Source: Acidimicrobiia bacterium (GTDB taxonomy: Bacteria; Actinomycetota; Acidimicrobiia; Acidimicrobiales; CATQHL01). Taken from it: a stretch of 63,644 nt of DNA. This document shows positions 44,309 through 51,361 of this stretch, piece by piece. Made by a program: the position numbers and the translations under genes. Every line of letters begins with the position of its first letter. The first letter of the stretch is position 1. The stretch lies in NCBI GenBank assembly GCA_009840735.1, contig VXNF01000031.1:1-63644 (forward strand). Direction: 5' to 3'. The notes under the pieces are model-generated. The model saw only the letters and a program-made list of their open reading frames with translations, searched no databases and was not told where the DNA came from.

Positions 44309-45096
44309 TCGGTCGTCGCTGCGCCGGTGATGAAGGCCACCAGGTCGCTCTTGGTGACGTCGCGGACGGGGGCTTCGGCGGTTTTGCGGCCCTGGCGCAG
44401 GACGACGGCGTGATCGCACACGTCGATGACCCGCTCCATGTTGTGGGTGATCAGCATCACGGCCACACCGCTGTCGCGGAGGTTGCGGATCAGATCCAGC
44501 ACCCGCGCCGTCTGCTCGACGCCGAGGGCCGCGGCGGGCTCGTCCAGCAGCACGATGCGCTGGCCCCAGGCCACGGCCCGCCCGATGGCCACGGCCTGGC
44601 GCTGCCCGCCGGACAGCAGCCCCGCGGCGCGCCGCAGCGACGGGATGCGGATGTCGAGGCGCCCGAGCGTGGCCTCGCACTCGGCCCGCATGCGCTTGTG
44701 GTCCAGCAGTCCGATGCGGCGCCCGATCGGGCCGCCCCGCAGGTGTTCGCGGTTCAAGAACAGGTTGGCCGCCACGTCGAGTGTGTCGATGACCGCCAGG
44801 GTCTGATGGACCGTCTCGATGCCGAGGCTGCGGGCCGCATCCGGCGTCGGGATGGCGCGCTGTACTCCGTCGATGCTGACGGTGCCAGCATCGGGCTGGT
44901 AGACGCCGGCGAGGCACTTCACCAGCGTGGACTTGCCGGCGCCGTTGTCGCCCAGCAGGGCGGTCACCCGGCCGTAGCGCAGCTCGATCGACACGTCCTC
45001 CAGCGCCTGCACGGCCCGGAACGCCTTGGAGACACCTTCGGCCACCAGCGCCGGCGCGCTCGGCGATTGCCCCTGCCGGCCCGGTGACGCGGTCAC
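44305..45096 (-). CDS. Sugar-type ABC transporter ATPase, single nucleotide-binding domain
   Basis: 263 residues. Walker A LLGDNGAGKSTLVKCL, Q-loop TVHQTLAV, signature LSGGQRQ, Walker B IVLLDEPAAAL, H-loop ITHNME. It matches one half of RbsA-type ATPases; a stand-alone half of this kind (FrcA-like) works as a homodimer. GTG at 45096 behind AGGGGGAT. Energises the permease (46359-47357) with the binding protein (47398-48699). Confidence 0.9.
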   Translation of the reverse strand: MTASPGRQGQSPSAPALVAEGVSKAFRAVQALEDVSIELRYGRVTALLGDNGAGKSTLVKCLAGVYQPDAGTVSIDGVQRAIPTPDAARSLGIETVHQTLAVIDTLDVAANLFLNREHLRGGPIGRRIGLLDHKRMRAECEATLGRLDIRIPSLRRAAGLLSGGQRQAVAIGRAVAWGQRIVLLDEPAAALGVEQTARVLDLIRNLRDSGVAVMLITHNMERVIDVCDHAVVLRQGRKTAEAPVRDVTKSDLVAFITGAATTE

Positions 45097-45142
45097 CGGA
45101 TCCCCCTGCGCGCCGGAGCCCCGTACGCGCCGGGTTCCCTGT

Positions 45143-46348
45143 TCACGAGATTCCCCACCGCAGGGTCCGGCCGAGGGTGTCCCAGCAGCCCGCCACCGCC
45201 GGGGCGGCGGCCGCCACACCGCTGAGGCCCACCACGGCGGCACGGGTCACGAAGGCCTGTGCCCGGAAGCCGCAGATCACGGTGTCGCCCTCGCGCACGG
45301 CCCGGCCCGAGGGGGGGTGCAGCCGGGCGTAGTAGTCGATGCCGGCCGGGTCGGGGAAGTCCACCGCCACCGGCGGCAGATCCAAGTCGGCGGGGTCGGC
45401 GGCCAGCAGCGCCCCCGGGCTGTAGGGCGCGAAGACCGGATCGATGTAGAAGCCGCCGCCGAAGCACAGCGGCACGCCGCCGTGGAGGTGCGACACCTCG
45501 CTGAGGTAGCAGATCGCCGGGCGTTCGTGCAGGTCGGAGGAGGCGTGCAGCGGGGTGGTGCCGGTGAGGCCATGCCCCGGCTCCACCTGGGTGGCGCCGG
45601 CGCCAGCGAGTTGGTCCAGCACCACCGTCGAGGTGGTGCCGGGGGCGTTGATCGCCACCGTGGCGTCGCCTCCGAGGCGCCGGCGAGCAACTTCTGCGGC
45701 CCGCGCCAGGGTCGCGAAGTTGCGGGTGGTGCGGGCGGCGCCGGTGTCAGCATCGAACAGCAGCGCCGGGAAGGTCGTCAGCCCGGCGACGCGCACCCCT
45801 CGAAGCTCGCCCAGCCGGTCGATGAAGCCGCCGAGATCCGCCAGAGGCACGCCGCCCTCGTGGCCCGGGTAGAACTCGTCGCCGTCGTCGCAGACCCGCA
45901 CGAGCAGGTCCTGCGTGCGCCCGGCCGCGGCGGACGCGGCGGCGGCCTCGGCGGCCTTGTTGGCGCTGAAGACCGTCCAGAACGCCGGTGCCAGCGCGGC
46001 CGCCTCCGACGCCTCGGCGCGGGGCACCTGCACGAGGTGTCCCAGGTGACCCAGCCGGTGGCCGGCGGCGGCGATGGCTCGGGCGCAGGCCATGTCCACC
46101 GCCACGAACCCGTCAGCGTCGCCGGCGGCCATGGCGTCGAGCGCGCCCGGCGCCCGGCCCACCTGCTTGGTCATGGCGAAGACAGTGAGGCCGCGGAGGT
46201 GCGCCTCGGCGCAGAAAGCCGCGCTGTTGGCGGCGATGGTGTCGAGGTCTAGGAGGTAGCTGTTGGGCGGAATCTCTCCGGCTCGATGCAGTTCCACGGC
46301 GGCTTCGAGGAACGGGCGGTTGCGCCGCAGCAGCACGTCGAGGAACAT
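45143..46348 (-). CDS. YhfX-like PLP-dependent alanine racemase-fold protein
   Basis: 401 residues. Fold-type III PLP enzyme of the YhfX group: SYLLDLDTIAANSAAF, then FAMTKQVGRAPGALDAM with the presumed PLP lysine, FVAVDMACARAIAAAG, and a C-terminal domain with PLCFGGGFYIDPVF. Distinct from true alanine racemases (no Tyr-rich catalytic C-domain motif). E. coli yhfX lies in an uncharacterised operon with a phosphosugar mutase. Here it sits between permease and ATPase genes, 11 bp after the permease stop, so it likely acts on the transported compound. Confidence 0.85.
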   Translation of the reverse strand: MFLDVLLRRNRPFLEAAVELHRAGEIPPNSYLLDLDTIAANSAAFCAEAHLRGLTVFAMTKQVGRAPGALDAMAAGDADGFVAVDMACARAIAAAGHRLGHLGHLVQVPRAEASEAAALAPAFWTVFSANKAAEAAAASAAAGRTQDLLVRVCDDGDEFYPGHEGGVPLADLGGFIDRLGELRGVRVAGLTTFPALLFDADTGAARTTRNFATLARAAEVARRRLGGDATVAINAPGTTSTVVLDQLAGAGATQVEPGHGLTGTTPLHASSDLHERPAICYLSEVSHLHGGVPLCFGGGFYIDPVFAPYSPGALLAADPADLDLPPVAVDFPDPAGIDYYARLHPPSGRAVREGDTVICGFRAQAFVTRAAVVGLSGVAAAAPAVAGCWDTLGRTLRWGIS

Positions 46349-46358
46349 CGGCCCGTCC

Positions 46359-47357
46359 TCAGGTCTCGCGGCGCTCGCGCATGCTGAGGGCGACGGCCAC
46401 CACGATGATCACGCCGCGGGCGATCATCTGGTCGGCTACCCGCAGGCCCATCAGGATCAGGCCGTTGTTCAGCATGGCCATGATGGCGGCGCCGACCACA
46501 GCGCCCGCCACCGAGCCTCGCCCGCCAAACAGGCTGGTGCCGCCGATGACCACCGCCGCGATGACCGTGAGCAGGTCGTTCTCGCCCAGGTCGTGGCGCC
46601 CGATGGCCAGCCGGCCGGCGAGCAGCACCCCGGCGAAGGCCGCCGCCGTGCCGCTTGCCACCAGCGCGCCGATGCGCACCCGGTCGGTGCGTATGCCGAG
46701 GGCATTGGCGGCCTCCCGGTTGGCGCCGGTGGCCAGCACGTAGCGCCCCCAGCGCAGGTGCCGCAGCGCCACATGGCCCAACGCCAGCGCCACGGCCGTC
46801 CAGATCAGCAGTGACGAGATCGGGCCCGCCGAGCCTGCCCCGAAGACCGCCGAGAAGCGGTCATTGCGTATGGGGTAGGACTGCAGGTTGTTCATGTTGC
46901 GGGCCACGCCGCTGATCACCCCCAGCATCCCCAGGGTCACCAGGAACGACGGGATGCGCACCTTGACTGCGATCAGTCCGTTCACGAGCCCGGCGGCCAC
47001 GCCCACGCCCAGCGCTGCGAGCGTCCCGGCCCAGAACCCTGCGGCGGCCACGACCTCGGCCGCCACCAGCGAGGCCAGCGCAACCACCGAGCCCACCGAC
47101 AGGTCGATCTCCGCCGCAGCGAGGGCGAAGGTCATGCCCACGGCCATGACGGCGATGGGCGCCGCCTGCCGGCCGATGTTCAACAGGTTGGACGAGCTCA
47201 GGAAGCCGTCGTCGCGCAGGATGACTGCGAAGGCCGCCAGGATCAGCGCGAACGCCAGATAGACGACGTGCTGCTGCAGGTCCCGGTCCCGCGGGCGCGC
47301 CCGCCGGCTGCGGTGAGGCAGCGACCGGCGGACGCGCCCGGCGCGCCAGCCGCCCAC
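46359..47357 (-). CDS. ABC transporter permease, ribose/simple-sugar (CUT2) type
   Basis: 332 residues with about eight to ten helices. Typical blocks: NLLNIGRQAAPIAVMAVGMTFAL, AAEIDLSVGSVVALASLVAAEV, IPSFLVTLGMLGVISGVARNM, LATGANREAANALGIRTDRV (the EAA-like loop that contacts the ATPase), and VIGGTSLFGGRGSVAGAVVGA. GTG start; the first ~27 residues are Arg-rich and the real start could be later. Confidence 0.9.
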   Translation of the reverse strand: MGGWRAGRVRRSLPHRSRRARPRDRDLQQHVVYLAFALILAAFAVILRDDGFLSSSNLLNIGRQAAPIAVMAVGMTFALAAAEIDLSVGSVVALASLVAAEVVAAAGFWAGTLAALGVGVAAGLVNGLIAVKVRIPSFLVTLGMLGVISGVARNMNNLQSYPIRNDRFSAVFGAGSAGPISSLLIWTAVALALGHVALRHLRWGRYVLATGANREAANALGIRTDRVRIGALVASGTAAAFAGVLLAGRLAIGRHDLGENDLLTVIAAVVIGGTSLFGGRGSVAGAVVGAAIMAMLNNGLILMGLRVADQMIARGVIIVVAVALSMRERRET

Positions 47358-47397
47358 CTAGAGCGGTCCTCGCGCCGGCGGGGTTCCGCTCAGGCAA

Positions 47398-48699
47398 TCA
47401 CCCGAGCGCGTCGAGCACGACTTGGGGCGGATCGGTGGCGAGCGACTGCCGATACGCCTCGACGATATTGTCGGCGGTCACCGCGATCGCGGGCACCACG
47501 ACGAACGCCGGGGCGGGCTTGCCCAGCAGCCCGTAAGCCCCTTCGACAGCCATCGTGCGACCCAGGTCGTAGGCCTCATCGGCGGCGATGCCGACCACGT
47601 TGCCGCCCTCCACGAGGTCGAGCGACACGTTGGTGTCCAGGTCCAGGGTCACCACCGCCACCTCGGAGGCGCCGGCGGCCCGCAGCGCCGCCAGCACGCC
47701 GTCGGCGGGGCCCGCCGACCAGGGGGCGTAGATGCCGTCCAGGTCGGGGTAGCGGGTCAGCAGCCCCGAGGCGATATCCTCAGCGGCCGCCGGGTCGGCC
47801 AGACCCTGCTCGGCCACAATCTCCATGCCCGGATAGTTGCCTTCGATCCACGCCTTGAAGGCCTGATCGCGCTGGTTGGTGACGTAGTACGGGGCGTCGT
47901 GGAAGATGTACCCCACTTCGCCCTCGCCGCCCAAAGCGTCGGCCAGCAGGTCGGCGGCGGCGATACCCATGGCAGCCAGATCGTCGGTCACCAGGCCCAC
48001 ATAGTCGACGCCCTGCACGTATCCCTCGGGCACGTTGGAGAGGAACACGAGTTGCACCCCGGCGTCCACCGCGGGGCGGAACGCCTCGGCGCCGGAGACG
48101 GGGTCGAGCACCAGGCTGATGATGATGTCGGGGCTCTGGGCCATGACGGTCTCGACGTCGTTTGCCTGCTGGGCGGCGTCGAAGGAGGCGTTGGTCTCTG
48201 CGATCACCTCGATACCCAGGTCGGCGAAGGCGTCGCGTGCGCCCTGGCTGACGGCGTCGGTGAAGGCGCCGGAGGTGTGCCACAGCAGGGCGGCGGTGTA
48301 GCCGCCGGCGCGCACCTGATCGGCCTCGGCGTCGGTAAGGCGGATCTCCGCCGACGACGTGGCCTCCTCGCCGCCGGGCCCCTGGGTCACCGGCGCCTCG
48401 AACGCGGGCGGAGGAGGTGGCGGTGGCTCTGGCGCCGGGGCAGGTGGCTCCGGCGCCGGTGGTTCAGGCGCGGGAGCGGGCGGCTCGGGCGCAGGCGCCG
48501 GTGGCTCCGGCGCCGGTGGTTCAGGCGCGGGAGCGGGCGGGTCGGGCGCGGCCGGCTCGGCGGCCGGCGCGGGCGCCGGCGGCGGCGCCGACGTCCCCTC
48601 GGAGTCGTCGTCTCCGCCGCAGGCCGCGGCGACCAGGCCGATCACGGCCAGTAGGCCGACCGCTGTCAGCAGTCGCAGTCGTGTGGTATTCGCTTTCAT
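47398..48699 (-). CDS. Sugar-type ABC substrate-binding lipoprotein with proline-rich linker
   Basis: 433 residues; extracellular receptor for the permease/ATPase pair. Residues 1-27 are a signal peptide ending in the lipobox VAAACGG. Residues ~38-100 are a Pro/Ala/Glu linker (repeats of APEPPAP). Residues ~130-430 are a periplasmic-binding-protein-4 domain (LWHTSGAFTDAVSQGARDAF, ISLVLDPVSGAEAFRPAVDAG, VGYIFHDAPYYVTNQRDQAF). Strong site AAGGAGGGG before the ATG. The ligand is unknown; the operon suggests an amino-sugar-like compound. Confidence 0.92.
   Translation of the reverse strand: MKANTTRLRLLTAVGLLAVIGLVAAACGGDDDSEGTSAPPPAPAPAAEPAAPDPPAPAPEPPAPEPPAPAPEPPAPAPEPPAPEPPAPAPEPPPPPPPAFEAPVTQGPGGEEATSSAEIRLTDAEADQVRAGGYTAALLWHTSGAFTDAVSQGARDAFADLGIEVIAETNASFDAAQQANDVETVMAQSPDIIISLVLDPVSGAEAFRPAVDAGVQLVFLSNVPEGYVQGVDYVGLVTDDLAAMGIAAADLLADALGGEGEVGYIFHDAPYYVTNQRDQAFKAWIEGNYPGMEIVAEQGLADPAAAEDIASGLLTRYPDLDGIYAPWSAGPADGVLAALRAAGASEVAVVTLDLDTNVSLDLVEGGNVVGIAADEAYDLGRTMAVEGAYGLLGKPAPAFVVVPAIAVTADNIVEAYRQSLATDPPQVVLDALG
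48443..48540. repeat. Repeat inside binding-protein linker (57-bp period)
   Basis: A 41-base segment at 48443-48483 recurs exactly at 48500-48540, a period of 57 bases (19 codons). It encodes the APEPPAP-type linker of the substrate-binding lipoprotein. The number of units could differ between strains or be misassembled. Confidence 0.8.
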
Positions 48700-48709
48700 G
48701 CACCCCTCC

Positions 48710-50035
48710 TTAGCCAGGTGTCGTCTGCAGCTTCTGAACGCCGCACCACGACGCCACGAAGTGCGCCAGGGTGCGGGTCGCAGATATGAGTTCGTCGATT
48801 GCCAGGCACTCGAACGGCGTGTGGCAACAGGAGATGTCGCCGGGCGCGAAGTAGACGCCGGGGATGCCGAGGCTGGCCAGGAACGGCTTCTCGGACCAGT
48901 AGGGTGCGCCGGCGATTCGGGCCGGGGCGCCGGTCACGGCCTCGACGGAGCGTCCCAGCGCCGCCACCCCGGGATCGTCGGCGGGGATCTCGTCGGGGGT
49001 GCCGCCGACGGTGTGGTCACGAGGCGCGCTGAAGGTCACCGCGCAGGAGGTGCCGTGGCGCGCGGCCACCGCCTCGCAAATCCGACGGATGTCCTCGGCG
49101 GCGCCGTCAAGGTCCTCCCCCGGCAGGATCTTGCGGATCAGCGACAGCTCGAAGCGCCCCGGCACGGCGATGTTGCCGCCCGCGTTGACCCGCGTCACCA
49201 GCAGGAACGCCTCACCCAGCAGTTCGTGACGCCCCGCCGCGGCAAGTTCGGCGGAGTGGCGCCACAGGTCGCTCAGCAGCGCGTGCCCGGCGCGCAGCGC
49301 ATCGATCCCCAACTCGGGCGTGCCGAAGTAGGCCGAGCGGCCCTCGAGACAGACATCGGCAATGAGGAACCCCATCTGGGCGGTGTAGATGGCCGACGTG
49401 GTGGGCTCGGTGTAGATGGCAAAGTCGGCCGCCGGGGCGGCGCCGAGCACGTCACCGAGGGCGGCCCGCATCCCTGCGGAGACGCCGCTTCCGGGCTGGC
49501 CCGACTCCTCATCGCACACGAACAGGGCGGTCACCGGCCCGGCCGGCCGATGACCGGTGCGACCCAGGGCGCGCAGAGCTTCGATGGTGGCGCAGATGCC
49601 GGCTTTCTGGTCAGCGACTCCCCGCCCCCAGATGGCGCCGTCGACGAGGTGTGCGCCGAAGGGGTCGGCGCGGTCGGTGCCGTGCCAGTGCGCACGCCAG
49701 TCGTCGGTCGCCACGGTGTCCAGATGGCCGGCCAGCACCAGCGAGCGTCCCCAGCCGGGCGCGCCGGCGACCCCGTACACGTTGGGGCGCCCCGACGCCA
49801 CCTCGGCGGTGCGCACCTCGTCCCAGCCTCCGGACGCCAGCTGCGCGGCCACCCAGTCGGCGAACTCGCCCTCGGCGCCGGTGATGCTGGGGATCCCCAC
49901 CGCGGCCCGCACGAGCTCCACCAGCGCCTCGCCGTCCACCGCCCCAGCAGCCGCCTCTGCAACAGCCGCGACGTCGGGATCGACGGCGGCCGGCGCTGCC
50001 GGCTCGGCGACAGTCATCGCGCCCGCGCCGCTCAC
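48710..50035 (-). CDS. M20 family metallohydrolase (ArgE/DapE-like)
   Basis: 441 residues. Dinuclear zinc amidohydrolase/peptidase: VLAGHLDTVATDDW (His-x-Asp), IWGRGVADQKAGICA (bridging Asp), FVCDEESGQPGSGV (catalytic Glu-Glu), dimerisation domain in the middle, and CHTPFECLAIDEL (C-terminal His). GTG start overlapping the ROK stop by GTGA. In this operon it may remove an N-acyl or amino-acid group from the imported compound before NagB acts, taking the place of NagA; that is inference. Confidence 0.9.
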   Translation of the reverse strand: MSGAGAMTVAEPAAPAAVDPDVAAVAEAAAGAVDGEALVELVRAAVGIPSITGAEGEFADWVAAQLASGGWDEVRTAEVASGRPNVYGVAGAPGWGRSLVLAGHLDTVATDDWRAHWHGTDRADPFGAHLVDGAIWGRGVADQKAGICATIEALRALGRTGHRPAGPVTALFVCDEESGQPGSGVSAGMRAALGDVLGAAPAADFAIYTEPTTSAIYTAQMGFLIADVCLEGRSAYFGTPELGIDALRAGHALLSDLWRHSAELAAAGRHELLGEAFLLVTRVNAGGNIAVPGRFELSLIRKILPGEDLDGAAEDIRRICEAVAARHGTSCAVTFSAPRDHTVGGTPDEIPADDPGVAALGRSVEAVTGAPARIAGAPYWSEKPFLASLGIPGVYFAPGDISCCHTPFECLAIDELISATRTLAHFVASWCGVQKLQTTPG

Positions 50036-51282
50036 CGGATCGCTCCCCGTTGGCCAGCGCCGTCGAGCGTCTGCTCCACCAGCGAGTCCCGCAGCGACGA
50101 GACCGCCAGCGAGACAGCTCCCAGGAACGTGGCCCTCCGTCCCAGCTCCGAGGCCGCTAACTCAGGCGGGCGCGCCAGCAGGCCGTCGAGCTCGCCGGCG
50201 ACGGCGTCCACGAAGACGGGGTTGGTGCCCACACCGCCGCCGAAGACGATCAGGGCGGGATCGTTGATGAGGCACAGGTGCGTCACGGCGTAAGCCATGG
50301 CGCTGGCCGCCTGCGCCAGCGTGTAGCCGGCTGCCTCGTCGCCTGCGGCCGCGGCGGCGAAGATATCCGCCACCTCCGCCCCGGCCGCCAACGCAGAGCA
50401 GCGCCCGTTGCCCACCGCCCCGCCGAAGATCCGCCGGATGGCCGGCGCCGAGGCGACGTCCTCCAGCGTGGCCCGGCCCACGAGCGCGGAACGGTGCCCG
50501 GCGGCTGTTGGATCCCCGCCGGCGGACCCGTGCAGCCCCGGCAGGATCAGCGAGCCCAGCTCGCCGGCGGCGCCGGTGCCGCCCCGGTACAGCTCGCCGC
50601 CGATGATGAGCCCGGTGCCGATGCCGGTGCCGATCGAGACGGCCGCGAAGTCGCCGCGGTCCGCGCCGGCGCCGGCCTCGCCCACCGCTGCGAGGTTCAC
50701 GTCGTTGTCGACCTGCGTCGGCACGCCGAGTCGGTCCGTGAGGTGCGCCCGAATGGCGAAGCCCTCGAAGCCGGGCAGGTTCAGCGCCATCTCCACGCTG
50801 TCATCCGCGGACCGGTACACGCCGGGCACCCCCACGCAGGCAGCCCGCAGCCGGCTCGACCCGCCGGCGATGCCCTCCAGCAGACGCTGGGCGGTCTCGA
50901 CGACAGCGTCGGCGGCGGCGGACGCGTCGGGGGGCGTCGGAAGCATCTCCTCGGCCACCGGGCGCCCCAGCAGGTCGGCGACGCCCACGATGATCTTGGT
51001 GGCGCCGATGTCGGCCGCCACGACGAGGCTGGAGTCGGGCACTAGCTCGTAGAGCGCCGCCGGGCGCCCGATCCCCCCGCTGGGGCTGCCGGCATCGGCC
51101 ATGCGCACCAGCCCGGCGCCTTCCAGTTCCCCCACCAAGGTCGAAACGGTGGGCTTGGACAGCCCCGTCGCCCGCGCAACGTCGGCCCGCGAGATGCCCT
51201 CGGGCGCCACGTCGAGCACCACGTCCACGATCTTCCGGCTGTTGATCAGCCGCAGCAGGCTGGAGTCCGACCGGCCATGCAT
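50032..51282 (-). CDS. ROK family transcriptional regulator
   Basis: 416 residues. Winged helix at ~10-70 (ISRADVARATGLSKPTVSTLVGELEGAGLV) followed by a ROK sugar-kinase-like domain: AADIGATKIIVGVADLLG phosphate loop, QVDNDVNLAAVGEAG with the catalytic-type Asp, SIGTGIGTGLIIGGELYRGGTGAAGELG. The zinc-binding CxCGxxGCxE motif that normally follows is absent (LHGSAGGDPTAAG instead). Probably a repressor that senses the sugar or its phosphate. First gene of the operon. Confidence 0.92.
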   Translation of the reverse strand: MHGRSDSSLLRLINSRKIVDVVLDVAPEGISRADVARATGLSKPTVSTLVGELEGAGLVRMADAGSPSGGIGRPAALYELVPDSSLVVAADIGATKIIVGVADLLGRPVAEEMLPTPPDASAAADAVVETAQRLLEGIAGGSSRLRAACVGVPGVYRSADDSVEMALNLPGFEGFAIRAHLTDRLGVPTQVDNDVNLAAVGEAGAGADRGDFAAVSIGTGIGTGLIIGGELYRGGTGAAGELGSLILPGLHGSAGGDPTAAGHRSALVGRATLEDVASAPAIRRIFGGAVGNGRCSALAAGAEVADIFAAAAAGDEAAGYTLAQAASAMAYAVTHLCLINDPALIVFGGGVGTNPVFVDAVAGELDGLLARPPELAASELGRRATFLGAVSLAVSSLRDSLVEQTLDGAGQRGAIR

Positions 51283-51290
51283 CGTTTGTC

Positions 51291-51318
51291 AGTCTAACTT
51301 ACTAACTAACCCTGTCAA
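51291..51318 (-). promoter_or_regulatory. Promoter of ROK operon, probably leaderless
   Basis: On the minus strand, TTGACA (51318-51313) and TAGACT (51296-51291) are separated by 16 bases, a very good sigma-70-type pair. The -10 box ends only eight bases before the ROK ATG (51282), so transcription should start at or next to the start codon. The spacer carries TTAGT/TAAGTTAG repeats that could be an operator. Confidence 0.7.
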
Positions 51319-51361
51319 GGCAGGCTCAACAGAAGGCCGGGCCGGGGGGGGCCGGGGCCGC

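Noticed and set aside
48443-48540. CRISPR-like array
   Set aside because: The repeats are in-frame codons of a proline-rich linker with no variable spacers.
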